Assembly: GCF_013408335.1 (NCBI RefSeq)
Contig: NZ_JACBZR010000001.1
Coordinates: 744,001-808,000 of the forward strand
Length of the DNA: 64,000 nt
From: Nocardioides panzhihuensis
GTDB taxonomy: Bacteria; Actinomycetota; Actinomycetes; Propionibacteriales; Nocardioidaceae
Direction: 5' to 3'
The position numbers were made by a program, and so were the translations under genes. This document shows positions 51,655 through 60,756 of the stretch, in pieces (the stretch's first letter is position 1; the number at the start of each line of letters is the position of its first letter). Below the pieces are notes generated by a model. That model saw only the letters and a program-made list of their open reading frames with translations, did no database searches and was not told the origin of the DNA.

Positions 51655-52578
51655 ATGTCCGTGTCGTCTGTCGCGACCAAGTCCCTCACCTCAGCTCTGG
51701 CCGGCGTCGCGCTGGCCGCGGGCACGATGCTCGTTCCGGTGGCGGTGAACGCTGTCGAGGCCAACCGGGCCGACGACATCACCGTCACCGCCCACCGTGG
51801 GGCGAGCGCGTACGCCCCGGAGAATACCCTCGCGGCCTTCGCCGTCGGCATCGAGCAGCGCGCCGACTGGATCGAGTCGGACGTGCAGGCCACCAAGGAC
51901 GGCGAGCTCGTGCTGATGCACGACACCACCCTGTCGCGTACGACCGACGTCGAGCAGCGCTTCCCCGGCCGCTCGCCGTGGCGGGTCAAGGACTTCACGC
52001 TCGCCGAGATCAAGACGCTGGATGCCGGCTCCTGGTTCGGCGAGGAGTACGCCGGTGAGCCGGTGCCCACGTTGAAGGAGATGGTCGAGCAGGTGCGGTC
52101 GTCGCGCTCCGGGATCCTGATGGAGCTCAAGTCGCCCGGGCTCTACCCGGGGATCGAGAAGAAGGTCGCGGCTGAGTTCGACTCCTTCCCCGGCTACGTC
52201 CGGTCCGCGGTCGCCGCCCGCCGGCTCGCCGTGCAGAGCTTCGACTTCGGCTCCATGAAGACCTACAAGAGCATCCAGCCCGAGGTGCCGGTCGGTCTGC
52301 TCGGCACCCCGGCCTACCCCGACCTGGACAGCTACACCTGGGCTGACCAGATCAACCCGCACTACGGCTCCTTCGACGCGAGCTACGTCGCCCGCGTGCA
52401 CGCCCTCGGCATGGACATCCACTCCTGGACCGTCGACGACGCCGCCACCATGAGCGCCGTCCTCGACCGCGGTGTCGACGGCGTCATCACCAACCGCCCC
52501 GACGTGCTCGAGAACGTGATCGCCGAGCGACGTGCCGCCGATGCGCACGACGCGGCCGACGCCGCCGACGCGGCCTGA
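51655..52578 (+). CDS. Secreted glycerophosphodiester phosphodiesterase (copy 1)
   Basis: Cleaves glycerophosphodiesters to glycerol-3-phosphate and an alcohol. The 307 residues have a signal peptide (hydrophobic core 11-33) and a TIM barrel with His47-Arg48 (HRGAS), ESDVQATKDGELVLMHD (acidic metal site and second His) and MELKSPG. The tail is Asp/Ala-rich. ATG at 51655. It is followed by a second, longer GDPD 76 bp later. Confidence 0.93.
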   Translation: MSVSSVATKSLTSALAGVALAAGTMLVPVAVNAVEANRADDITVTAHRGASAYAPENTLAAFAVGIEQRADWIESDVQATKDGELVLMHDTTLSRTTDVEQRFPGRSPWRVKDFTLAEIKTLDAGSWFGEEYAGEPVPTLKEMVEQVRSSRSGILMELKSPGLYPGIEKKVAAEFDSFPGYVRSAVAARRLAVQSFDFGSMKTYKSIQPEVPVGLLGTPAYPDLDSYTWADQINPHYGSFDASYVARVHALGMDIHSWTVDDAATMSAVLDRGVDGVITNRPDVLENVIAERRAADAHDAADAADAA

Positions 52579-52654
52579 GGCCCGTCGACAGATCGTCATT
52601 CGTCGTTCACCGCACACCGGGCCCGGGGTCTCCGGGGACCGGTGTGATCGGGTC

Positions 52655-53809
52655 ATGACCATGCCGAACCCCACTCGTATGCGTACCCTCACGCTCGCCG
52701 CGGCCGCGACGCTCGCCGCCGGGACCCTCCTGGTCTCGACCCCCGCCTCCGCGGCGCCCACGCCCACGACCGCCGTCCAGGCGGCCAAGCACAAGCACGC
52801 CGACCCGATCGTCTTCGGTCACCGCGGTGCCTCGGGCTACCGGCCCGAGCACACGCTCGCGGCGTACGACCTGGCCATCCAGCAGGGTGCCGACTACATC
52901 GAGCCTGATGTGGTCTCGACCAAGGACCGCGTGCTCGTGGCCCGTCACGAGAACGAGATCTCGGGCACCACCGATGTCTCCGCCCGCCCGGAGTTCGCGG
53001 ACCGGAAGACCACGAAGACCATCGACGGCAAGCCGCTGACCGGCTGGTTCACCGAGGACTTCACCCTCGCCGAGCTGAAGACGCTGCGTGCCGTCGAGCG
53101 CATCCCCGGCGACCGTCCGGCCAACACCGCCTACGACGGCATGTTCGAGGTGCCGACGATCGAGGAGGTGCTGGACCTGGTCGATGCCAAGGAGGCCGAG
53201 ACGGGCCGCACCATCGGCGTCGCTCCGGAGACCAAGCACCCGACCTACTTCGACTCCATCGGCCTCTCCATGGAGGAGCCGCTCGTCAAGAGCCTCAAGC
53301 GCCACGGTCTGGGCGGCAAGCGCGCCGCCGCGGTCATCCAGTCCTTCGAGGTCAGCAACCTCAAGGACCTCAACCGCATGATCGGCACCAAGTTGGTGCA
53401 GCTGATCGACTTCGGCGGTGCCCCGTACGACCAGGTGGTCGCCGGGACCGGCGTGACCAACGACTACCTGGTCACCGACAAGGGCCTGCGGAGCATCAGG
53501 AAGTACGCCGACCAGGTGGCGCCGTACAAGTACTACTTCATCCCGCGCAACGCCGACGGCACGCTGGGCGAGCCGACCGACCTCGCCGACCGTGCGGAGC
53601 GCGCCGGGCTGCCGACCGTCATCTGGACCATGCGCGCCGAGAACAAGAACCTTCCCAAGGAGTGCCGCATCGGCACCGACCCGATCGCGATCGGTGACCT
53701 CGGCTGCGAGGTCGGCCCCTACCTGGACGCCGGCGTCGACGCGTTCTTCACCGACCACCCCGATCTGGGCGTGGCCGTGCGTGACGCCTGGGTTGCTACC
53801 AATCAGTAG
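52655..53809 (+). CDS. glpQ: Secreted glycerophosphodiester phosphodiesterase, GlpQ-like (copy 2)
   Basis: A 384-residue exported enzyme with signal peptide (core 11-33, ending ASAAP), His56-Arg57 (HRGAS), and EPDVVSTKDRVLVARHE. It has the longer insertions and length of periplasmic GlpQ rather than the short GDPDs. ATG at 52655 or 52661. Paralogous to the gene before it; together they would scavenge glycerol-3-phosphate from teichoic acids or phospholipid head groups. Confidence 0.9.
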   Translation: MTMPNPTRMRTLTLAAAATLAAGTLLVSTPASAAPTPTTAVQAAKHKHADPIVFGHRGASGYRPEHTLAAYDLAIQQGADYIEPDVVSTKDRVLVARHENEISGTTDVSARPEFADRKTTKTIDGKPLTGWFTEDFTLAELKTLRAVERIPGDRPANTAYDGMFEVPTIEEVLDLVDAKEAETGRTIGVAPETKHPTYFDSIGLSMEEPLVKSLKRHGLGGKRAAAVIQSFEVSNLKDLNRMIGTKLVQLIDFGGAPYDQVVAGTGVTNDYLVTDKGLRSIRKYADQVAPYKYYFIPRNADGTLGEPTDLADRAERAGLPTVIWTMRAENKNLPKECRIGTDPIAIGDLGCEVGPYLDAGVDAFFTDHPDLGVAVRDAWVATNQ

Positions 53810-53823
53810 ACACCTCGCGACAC

Positions 53824-53863
53824 GACGTGCGGCCCTCGCTACAGTCGGCGGGGGCCGCACGTC
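53824..53863 (+). terminator. Terminator after the GlpQ-like gene
   Basis: A perfect 12-bp stem (53824-53835 with 53852-53863, arm GACGTGCGGCCC) closes a 16-nt loop and is followed by ATTGTCGG. Confidence 0.85.
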
Positions 53864-53911
53864 ATTGTCGGCTGAGTCATAGAGCCTGAGTCACACGAAG
53901 GAGCTTGGATC

Positions 53912-54679
53912 ATGGGTCGTTTCGATGGACGCGTCGCAGTCATCACCGGGGCAGCGCGAGGGATCGGTTTCGGAGTCGCCACGCGTTTCGCCGAGGAGGG
54001 TGCCTCGGTAGCGATCATCGACCTGGACGAGGCCGCCGCCGCTGAGGCCGCAGCCAAGCTCCCGCTGGTGGAGGGTGCCAAGTCCGTCGGCATCGGCGCC
54101 AACGTCGCCAAGGCGGCGGACACCGAGGCCGCGGTCGCGCGCATCGTCGAGGAGCTCGGCGGGCTGCACATCCTGATGAACAACGCCGGCATCACCCGCG
54201 ACAACCTGCTCTTCAAGATGACCGAGGACGACTGGGACCTGGTCATGAACGTCCACCTCAAGGGCCACTTCCTGATGTCGAAGGCCGCGCAGTCCGTCTT
54301 CGTGAAGCAGAAGTACGGCAAGATCATCAACGTCTCCTCCACCTCGGCCACCGGCAACCGCGGCCAGGCCAACTACTCCGCGGCGAAGGCCGGCGTGCAG
54401 GGCTTCACCCGCACCCTCGCGCTCGAGCTCGGCCCGTTCGGCGTCAACGTGAACGCCATCGCGCCCGGGTTCATCGCCACCGAGATGACCGACCAGACCG
54501 CGGCCCGCCTCGGTCTCGACGTCGACGAGTTCCGCAAGCTCTCGGCTGACGCCAACCCGGTCAAGCGCGTCGGCGAGCCCGCCGACATCGCCGCCGCCGC
54601 GGCCTTCCTGGCCAGCGACGAGTCCTCCTACATCACCGGCCAGACCCTGTACGTCGATGGAGGCGCAACAGTCGCCTGA
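53912..54679 (+). CDS. SDR family oxidoreductase, FabG-like (3-oxoacyl-ACP reductase)
   Basis: A 255-residue short-chain dehydrogenase. NAD(P) motif TGAARGIGFG (11-20), NNAG (about 90), catalytic Ser in NVSSTSATG and Y-S-A-A-K. The ending FLASDESSYITGQTLYVDGG is FabG-like. A role in fatty acid or hydroxyacyl metabolism is likely, but no other fab genes are adjacent, so the substrate is open. ATG at 53912 follows GAAGGAG. Confidence 0.9.
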   Translation: MGRFDGRVAVITGAARGIGFGVATRFAEEGASVAIIDLDEAAAAEAAAKLPLVEGAKSVGIGANVAKAADTEAAVARIVEELGGLHILMNNAGITRDNLLFKMTEDDWDLVMNVHLKGHFLMSKAAQSVFVKQKYGKIINVSSTSATGNRGQANYSAAKAGVQGFTRTLALELGPFGVNVNAIAPGFIATEMTDQTAARLGLDVDEFRKLSADANPVKRVGEPADIAAAAAFLASDESSYITGQTLYVDGGATVA

Positions 54680-54776
54680 TCTGGTCACGCGAGGAACCCC
54701 GGGCGAGCCTGCGTTGGGTGCAACGATTACCGTCTGACACTCGTCAAGGTAGCTGAGCCGATGCAGATGGAGATCG

Positions 54777-55820
54777 ATGATGCGCACGTCCCGCCCGGGG
54801 TTCCTGCTGCGAGCGACGGCAACGCTCGCCGCCGCGGGACTGGTCCTGACCGGCTGTGGCTCCTCGGAGGAGCCGAAGGAGACGAAGCCGTCGCCCTCCG
54901 CGCCCGCTGAGCCCGACCACGAGCCGCTGACCGGCGCCCAGCTCCCCGAGGGGCAGACCGCCGCTCGCAAGCACCCCGCCTACATCGTCAAGATCGACAA
55001 CACCGCCGCCAGCGACCCGCAGTACGGGCTCGCCAAGGCGGACATGGTCGTCCAGGAGCTGGTCGAGGGTGGCGTGACTCGGCTGGCCGTCGCGTACTAC
55101 TCCCAGCTCCCGAAGGAGGCCGGCCCGGTCCGGTCGATGCGGGCGACCGACGCCGGGATCGCCGCGCCCATCGCCGCCAAGATCATGACCAGCGGCGCCG
55201 CGCCCTACACCTATGCGCAGCTGAAGAAGCACGACGTGGAGTGGATCGACATGTCCACCCCCTACGTCGTACGCGACACCAGCAAGCCCCACGACTTCCT
55301 GCACAGCGTGGTCGCCAAGGTCGCCAAGACCGGCAAGGCTGCGGAGAAGGGCGGCAAGGCCAAGCGGCCCGCCGACTTCATGCCGTGGGGCGACCCGACC
55401 ACCGAGCTGACCGGTGGCAAGCCCGCCAAGGCCGTCGACGTGAAGTTCTCCCAGGCGCGTACGGACAACTGGGTCTTCAAGGGTGGCAAGTACCGCCTGC
55501 AGAACAACTACATGTCCAAGAGCGGCCAGTTCCTCGCCGACACCGTCGTCGTCGCGCAGACCAAGACCACGATCGCCCCTTACAAGGATCCGGGCGGCGC
55601 GATCGTCCCGGTCTCCCACTTCACCGGCAGGGGCAAGGCGTGGATCCTGCGCGCTGGCCAGATTGTCAACGCCACCTGGGTGAAGAAGGGCGAGAAGGGC
55701 GCCGTCACGTTCACCGACGCGAGCGGTGCCGCGATCGAGATCCCGCCGGGCAAGGTGTGGCTGGACCTGATCCCGAAGGGCAACGGCCAGGTCGAGCCCG
55801 GTGGGGTGAGCGTCAAGTAG
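54777..55820 (+). CDS. DUF3048 lipoprotein (YerB-like)
   Basis: A 347-residue lipoprotein: signal peptide ending in lipobox LTGC (Cys about 27), a Pro/Glu linker, then the DUF3048 pattern YIVKIDNTAASDPQYGLAKADMVVQELVEGGVTRL and GPVRSMRATD. The C-terminal part (FTGRGKAWILRAG, WVKKG) fits the second domain. YerB relatives are in the cell envelope and may modify or bind wall; no exact role is known. ATG 54777 or 54780. Confidence 0.87.
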   Translation: MMRTSRPGFLLRATATLAAAGLVLTGCGSSEEPKETKPSPSAPAEPDHEPLTGAQLPEGQTAARKHPAYIVKIDNTAASDPQYGLAKADMVVQELVEGGVTRLAVAYYSQLPKEAGPVRSMRATDAGIAAPIAAKIMTSGAAPYTYAQLKKHDVEWIDMSTPYVVRDTSKPHDFLHSVVAKVAKTGKAAEKGGKAKRPADFMPWGDPTTELTGGKPAKAVDVKFSQARTDNWVFKGGKYRLQNNYMSKSGQFLADTVVVAQTKTTIAPYKDPGGAIVPVSHFTGRGKAWILRAGQIVNATWVKKGEKGAVTFTDASGAAIEIPPGKVWLDLIPKGNGQVEPGGVSVK

Positions 55821-55827
55821 CGCTCGT

Positions 55828-55847
55828 CGCTGACCGGTGGGTCAGCG
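55828..55847. terminator. Short hairpin between convergent DUF3048 and TetR genes
   Basis: CGCTGACC (55828-55835) pairs with GGTCAGCG (55840-55847), loop GGTG. It contains the TetR stop codon. Confidence 0.5.
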
Positions 55848-56531
55848 CATGTCCTCGACCTTGACGCCCTGCTGCGCCAGGGTCTGGACCCCGGTCAGCA
55901 GGTACGTCACAGCCAAGTCGATGCGCTCGGCGGCGTCCGCTGGGTCGCTGGCCTCGGTGACGGACTCGCCGGCCGCTGACATCGCCCCGAAGAAGAGCCG
56001 GGCGAAGGTCGCGACCATCTCGTCGTCCACGGTCCGGTCGCCGGCACGCAGGACGGCGGCGACGATGTCCTCGACGACGGTGAACGTGGAGCGCTCCTCC
56101 TGCTCGCGGTAGCGCTGGTAGCCGAGGACGGCGGGCCCCTCCTGCACGACGATGCGGCGGTAGGTGGGCTGCTGGACGGCCTCCAGGAACGTACGCAGCC
56201 CGGCGCGCGCCTGCTCCCAGGGGTCCTTCGACTCGCGCATGGCGGCGTCGATGCTCTGTGCGGTGGCGGCCTCGACCTTCTCGAAGACGACCTCGTAGAG
56301 CGCCTGCTTGCCGCTGAAGTGGTGGTAGAGCGCGCCCTTGGTGACCTCGGCCCCGGCCACGATGGCGTCCAGCGACGTGCTCGCGTAGCCGTGCTCGGTG
56401 AAGAGTCTCTCGGCGACCTCGACCAGCGTCTTCTTGGTCGAGGCGGAGAACTGCTGCCGCCGCGACATCCCCGGGACCGACGACAGCGGGGGGACTTTGG
56501 GGACGAGCTTGCTCACGGACGACTTTGCCAC
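55842..56531 (-). CDS. TetR family transcriptional regulator
   Basis: A 229-residue regulator. After about 30 variable residues comes the HTH: STKKTLVEVAERLFTEHGYAST then AIVAGAEVTKGALYHHFSGKQALYEVVF (about 31-80). A ligand-binding domain of the TetR_C type with the GPAVLGYQRYREQEE helix follows. GTG 56531 is used; ATG 56468 would give a shorter N-terminus. A 19-bp operator lies 80 bp upstream, between it and a divergent gene of unknown function, which it likely represses. Confidence 0.88.
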   Translation of the reverse strand: MAKSSVSKLVPKVPPLSSVPGMSRRQQFSASTKKTLVEVAERLFTEHGYASTSLDAIVAGAEVTKGALYHHFSGKQALYEVVFEKVEAATAQSIDAAMRESKDPWEQARAGLRTFLEAVQQPTYRRIVVQEGPAVLGYQRYREQEERSTFTVVEDIVAAVLRAGDRTVDDEMVATFARLFFGAMSAAGESVTEASDPADAAERIDLAVTYLLTGVQTLAQQGVKVEDMR

Positions 56532-56612
56532 CCGGCCACTCTAACGGCCGTGTTCGGAATCACCGTCCCAGGTATTGGCCATACCCTTGGTATGTTCAAT
56601 ACTATAGGTACG

Positions 56613-56631
56613 TACTCACGGTATGTGAGTA
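56613..56631. promoter_or_regulatory. TetR operator-like palindrome
   Basis: TACTCAC-GGTAT-GTGAGTA is a perfect 7-5-7 inverted repeat 26 bp upstream of the divergent gene. A smaller GGTAT-TGGCC-ATACC repeat lies at 56571-56585. Both are in the AT-richer gap between the TetR gene and the 56657 gene. Confidence 0.75.
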
Positions 56632-56656
56632 ACGAACTTCCGCAAGGAGCCGACAA

Positions 56657-57187
56657 ATGAGCTGGACCAGCCATCACAAGCGCGGGGAGATCCTCCGCGG
56701 CGTGGTCGCCGCCGTCGACGAGCGTCGAGACGGCCTGCTGCCCATGGATCTTCCCGGCGTCACCGAAACCTTCGCCGACGAGCTCGACCTGCTCGCCGCC
56801 CTGCAGCTGCGCTGGCACACCCGCCTGTCCGGCCGCATCGAGACCGAGCTCGCCGACCAGCCGATGGACCTCGAGGAGGCCGTCGTCCGGGCCTGGCACG
56901 GCACCGCCGACGACCTGCCGGGACTCCGCGCGGTCCTCGACCGCTACCACGCCCTTCCTGTCGACGAGGCCATGGCCGACGCGCTGGCCAGGGCGCGGAC
57001 CAAGGAGCACCTCACCCTTGCCGTCATGGCGGGCAAAGGTGCCTTCGCCGACGCCCAGTGCGTCCAGATCGGCTCGATGATCGAGCTGCGGGCCCGGGCC
57101 GAGTACGAACCGGCCGCCCCGATCGTCGACCGCGGGCCCTTCGCTGGTCTCGTCGACATGTTCCGGTCGGTGCGCTCGGCGGCCTGA
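56657..57187 (+). CDS. Uncharacterised helical protein, TetR-controlled
   Basis: A 176-residue soluble, mostly helical protein without a motif I can name. Helices near ALQLRWHTRLSGRIE and AWHGTADDLPGLRAVLDRYH recall small actinobacterial proteins placed beside TetR genes. It has one Cys and no signal peptide. ATG at 56657 follows GCAAGGAG. The operator upstream suggests induction by the ligand of the TetR protein. Confidence 0.75.
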   Translation: MSWTSHHKRGEILRGVVAAVDERRDGLLPMDLPGVTETFADELDLLAALQLRWHTRLSGRIETELADQPMDLEEAVVRAWHGTADDLPGLRAVLDRYHALPVDEAMADALARARTKEHLTLAVMAGKGAFADAQCVQIGSMIELRARAEYEPAAPIVDRGPFAGLVDMFRSVRSAA

Positions 57188-57340
57188 GGCCGCGTACCGC
57201 CTCATCAAGCCAGGCTCCGGGCGCCGGCGCGCCCTCCCGCGGGTCTCCCTCCGCACTCCCTAAGTGCCGGCCCCGGAGTCTTCATACGTGATGGCTTCTG
57301 GTTACGGCTGATGTTTCACAGGTGATGCGATCATGGCGTC

Positions 57341-57907
57341 ATGACCGAGCAGACGGACGTACGCGCCGGTCGGCTGCTGGTGGCCACGCCGGAGCTTCGC
57401 GATCCCAACTTCGTCGACACCGTGGTGCTGCTGATCGAGGTCAACGACGACGGTGCGCTCGGTGTCGTGCTGAACCGGCCCTCGCCGGTTCCGGTCGCCG
57501 AGGTGCTCCATCCGTGGGCGGGCTCCGTCGCCGATCCCGACGTCCTGTTCCAAGGCGGCCCGGTGAGCAAGGACGCCGCGATCGCGGTCGCGCTACTGGT
57601 CGACGCCGACGACCCGCCGCTGGGGTTCCGTCCGGTGGTCGGGCGACTCGGGCTGCTCGACCTCGACACGCCCGTGGAGCTGGTCGACGGCACTCTGTCG
57701 CGACTGCGCATCTTCGCCGGCTACGCCGGCTGGGGCGCTGCCCAGCTGCAGGGCGAGGTGGATGAGGGGTCCTGGTACGTCGTCGACAGCGAGCCCTATG
57801 ACTCCTTCCTCGACGAAGTGGGCTCGATGTGGGCCGCGGTGCTTCGACGCCAGCCCGGTGAGCTGGCCTTTCACGCCACGCGGCCGCCCGACCCGGGACT
57901 CAACTGA
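57341..57907 (+). CDS. YqgE/AlgH family protein
   Basis: A 188-residue DUF179 protein. It has the start RAGRLLVATPELRDPNFVDTVVLLIE, GALGVVLNRPSPVPVAEVL and FAGYAGWGAAQLQGEVDEGSWYVV, all family hallmarks. Function is not established; in Pseudomonas AlgH affects alginate. ATG 57341. Confidence 0.93.
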   Translation: MTEQTDVRAGRLLVATPELRDPNFVDTVVLLIEVNDDGALGVVLNRPSPVPVAEVLHPWAGSVADPDVLFQGGPVSKDAAIAVALLVDADDPPLGFRPVVGRLGLLDLDTPVELVDGTLSRLRIFAGYAGWGAAQLQGEVDEGSWYVVDSEPYDSFLDEVGSMWAAVLRRQPGELAFHATRPPDPGLN

Positions 57908-57929
57908 CGGACCCTTGTAAGGTTGGCGC

Positions 57930-58208
57930 ATGGGCATCCTGGGATTCGGCACGAAAGAAGCCGTCAAGGAACGGGAGGACATCCGCGAGCAGGACGTCCC
58001 CACCGAGGAGGGTGACCACGACCGCTACTCCCATTACGTGGAGAAGGACAAGCTGACCGAGGCGATGGTCATGGGTACGCCCGTGGTCGCGCTGTGTGGC
58101 AAGGTGTGGGTGCCGAGCCGCGACGGGTCCAAGTTCCCGGTCTGCCCCGACTGTAAAGAGATCTTCGAGGGGATGCCGCCTAGCGGTGGCGAGGGCGACG
58201 ACGAGTGA
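57930..58208 (+). CDS. DUF3039 small zinc-ribbon-like protein
   Basis: A 92-residue acidic protein of DUF3039. The core DRYSHYVEKDKLTEAMVMGTPVVALCGKVWVPSRDG is followed by CPDCKEIF; with the earlier Cys this gives C-x(n)-C-x2-C, a likely metal site. It overlaps the helicase gene by GTGA, an arrangement that suggests joint function. Confidence 0.9.
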   Translation: MGILGFGTKEAVKEREDIREQDVPTEEGDHDRYSHYVEKDKLTEAMVMGTPVVALCGKVWVPSRDGSKFPVCPDCKEIFEGMPPSGGEGDDE

Positions 58209-59989
58209 GTGGCGCCGACCTTCCCGGCGCCCTCACACCCGCGTGGCCCAACAAGGCCGCGTGGGGTACTGCGCCCAAGCTGCGTGCTTGGCAGCAGGAG
58301 GCGCTGTCTCGATATCTGGCGGAACAGCCTCGTGACTTCCTGGCAGTGGCGACGCCCGGCGCCGGTAAGACGACCTTCGCGCTGACCGTCGCCGCCGAGC
58401 TCCTCGGCCGCAGGCTGATCGATCGGGTCACCATCGTCGCGCCCACCGAGCACCTCAAGGTCCAGTGGGCCGAGGCGGCCTCGCGGGCCGGGATCGCGAT
58501 CGACCCGACCTACTCGGCCGGGCAGGGCAAGACCTCGGCCGACTACGTCGGGATCGCGGTGACGTACGCCGGGGTGGCGGTCAACCCGCTCGCGATGCGG
58601 ATCCGCACCGAGCGGTTCAAGACGCTGGTGATCCTCGACGAGGTCCACCACGCCGGCGACGCGCTGTCGTGGGGCGAGGGGGTCCGGGAGGCCTTCGAAC
58701 CGGCCGCGCGTCGACTGGCACTGACCGGGACGCCCTTCCGTTCCGACACCAACCCGATCCCGTTCGTCACCTACGCCCCGGGCGAGGACGGCGTGCCGCG
58801 TTCGGCGGCCGACTACACCTACGGGTACGCCGAGGCGCTGCGCGACCACGTCGTCCGGCCGGTGCTCTTCATGGCCTACTCCGGCCAGATGCAGTGGCGC
58901 ACCAGAGCCGGTGACGAGATCGCCGCCCACCTCGGCGAGCCACTGACCAAGGATCTGACCTCGCAGGCGCTGCGGACCGCACTCGATCCGGCCGGCTCGT
59001 GGATCCCGTCGGTGCTCGCGGCCGCCGACAAGCGGCTGACCGAGGTGCGGCGTCACGTGCCCGACGCGGGCGGGCTCGTCATCGCCACCGACCAGGACTC
59101 GGCGCGCTCCTACGCCAAGACCCTGAAGACCATCACCGGTCAGAGCGCCACCGTCGTGCTCTCCGACGAGAAGGCCGGCTCGAAGAAGATCGCCAAGTTC
59201 TCCGAGTCCGACGACCGTTGGATGGTCGCGGTCCGGATGGTCTCCGAGGGCGTCGACGTTCCCCGGCTGGCGGTCGGGGTCTATGCGACCACCACCTCGA
59301 CGCCGCTCTTCTTCGCGCAGGCGGTCGGGCGTTTCGTACGTGCGCGGACGCGGGGCGAGACCGCCTCTGTCTTCCTGCCGTCCGTCCCCAACCTGCTCGG
59401 GTTCGCCTCCGAGCTCGAGCTGCAGCGCGACCACGTGCTCGGCAAGAAGGTCACCAGCGAGGACGACATCTTCGCGGCCGAGAACGCGCTGATGGCCGCG
59501 GCCAACGCCGAGGAGGGCGCGGCCGACGACGAGGCGATGGGACCTTGGGAGGCGCTCGGCTCCGAGGCGCGCTTCGACCGGGTGCTCTTCGACGGCGGCG
59601 AGTTCGGCCACTCCGGCGAGGTGCACGTCGGGTCGGAGGAGGAGATGGACTTCCTGGGCATCCCCGGGCTGCTCGACACCGACCAGATGAAGACCCTGCT
59701 CCGGCAGCGGCAGAGCGACCGGGCGCGCAAGCAGAAGTCGGCCTCGGGGCCGGTCGCAGCCGACGAGCCGGTCGCCGCGGTCGCCGCCCACGAGCAGCTC
59801 GCCGTGCTCCGTCGTGAGCTCAACGGCCTGGTCGCCGCCTGGCACCACCGCACCAAGACTCCTCACGGCGTCACTCACAACCGGCTCCGGAAGGAGTGCG
59901 GCGGCCCGCCCGCCGCGGTCGCCAACGCCGACCAGCTGAAGGCCCGCATCGACACTCTGCGCGACTGGGCGGCGCGAGGCTCTGCGTGA
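58205..59989 (+). CDS. DEAD/DEAH-box (SF2) helicase
   Basis: A 594-residue ATP-dependent helicase. Motif Q/I region LRAWQQEALSRYL then ATPGAGKTTFAL (Walker A), motif II DEVHH, motif III LTGTPFRSD, and the second RecA domain with SEGVDVPRLAVGVYATTTSTPLFFAQAVGRFVRAR. This resembles the SF2 helicases found after DUF3039 in actinobacteria. The C-terminal 150 residues form a basic helical tail with a WHHRTKTPHGVTHNRLRKECG motif. The start overlaps DUF3039 and the end overlaps cutC, both by GTGA. Substrate, DNA or RNA, is not shown. Confidence 0.9.
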   Translation: MSGADLPGALTPAWPNKAAWGTAPKLRAWQQEALSRYLAEQPRDFLAVATPGAGKTTFALTVAAELLGRRLIDRVTIVAPTEHLKVQWAEAASRAGIAIDPTYSAGQGKTSADYVGIAVTYAGVAVNPLAMRIRTERFKTLVILDEVHHAGDALSWGEGVREAFEPAARRLALTGTPFRSDTNPIPFVTYAPGEDGVPRSAADYTYGYAEALRDHVVRPVLFMAYSGQMQWRTRAGDEIAAHLGEPLTKDLTSQALRTALDPAGSWIPSVLAAADKRLTEVRRHVPDAGGLVIATDQDSARSYAKTLKTITGQSATVVLSDEKAGSKKIAKFSESDDRWMVAVRMVSEGVDVPRLAVGVYATTTSTPLFFAQAVGRFVRARTRGETASVFLPSVPNLLGFASELELQRDHVLGKKVTSEDDIFAAENALMAAANAEEGAADDEAMGPWEALGSEARFDRVLFDGGEFGHSGEVHVGSEEEMDFLGIPGLLDTDQMKTLLRQRQSDRARKQKSASGPVAADEPVAAVAAHEQLAVLRRELNGLVAAWHHRTKTPHGVTHNRLRKECGGPPAAVANADQLKARIDTLRDWAARGSA

Positions 59990-60756
59990 GCCGTCTCCCG
60001 GACAGACCGCGCGCGACCGCGCTGGAGATCGCGGTGACCTCGGTGGACGGGGCACGCGTGGCGCGGGCGGGCGGGGCGACCCGGATCGAGCTCTGCTCGG
60101 CCCTCGAGGTCGGCGGCGTCACCCCGTCGCAGGGGCTCGTCGAGGCGGTCCTCGACGAGGTCGGCGGCATCGAGTCCGACGACGGGTGGCAGGGCGTCCA
60201 CGTGCTCGTCCGGCCGCGCCTGGGCGGATTCAGCTACTCCGGGGAGGAGCGGGACCTCTTGAAGCGAGAGGTCGACATGATCCTCGAGGCCGGTGCCGAC
60301 GGGATCGTGGTCGGCGCGCTCACCCCGCACGGCGAACCGGACGTAGAGCTGGTCCGGCGGCTGGCGGAGGAGGCTGCTGCGTACGAGGCGACGGTGACGT
60401 TCCACCGCGCCGTCGATCTCAGCGCCGACCCGGTCGCGGCGGTCCGGGCGCTGGCCGGCGTGGTCGACCGGGTGCTCACCTCAGGCGGCGCGCCGACGGC
60501 GGGCGCGGGTGCGGCGAGGATCGCCGCGATGGTGGCGGTCGACGGTCCGGACGTCCTGGCCGGCGGTGGCGTCGGTGTCGACGCGATCGGCACGCTCGCC
60601 GCGCTCGGTGTCGAGGGCGTGCATCTGTCCGCGAAGCGGCGGATCACCACCGCCTCCCGGCTGGCGTTGGGCGAAGCCGACGACGGTGGCCACTGGGAGA
60701 CCGATCCCGCGGTGGTCGCCGCTGCGGCTGCCGCGCTCGGCCTGAGCCCGGGCTAG
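59986..60756 (+). CDS. cutC: Copper homeostasis protein CutC family
   Basis: A 256-residue TIM-barrel protein of the CutC family. It opens TALEIAVTSVDGARVARAGGATRIELCSALEVGGVTPS, then VHVLVRPRLGGFSYS, TFHRAVDLS and VLTSGGAPTA. The direct role in copper handling is disputed. GTG 59986 overlaps the helicase stop by GTGA. It is convergent with MarR, touching stops. Confidence 0.92.
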   Translation: MSRLPDRPRATALEIAVTSVDGARVARAGGATRIELCSALEVGGVTPSQGLVEAVLDEVGGIESDDGWQGVHVLVRPRLGGFSYSGEERDLLKREVDMILEAGADGIVVGALTPHGEPDVELVRRLAEEAAAYEATVTFHRAVDLSADPVAAVRALAGVVDRVLTSGGAPTAGAGAARIAAMVAVDGPDVLAGGGVGVDAIGTLAALGVEGVHLSAKRRITTASRLALGEADDGGHWETDPAVVAAAAAALGLSPG

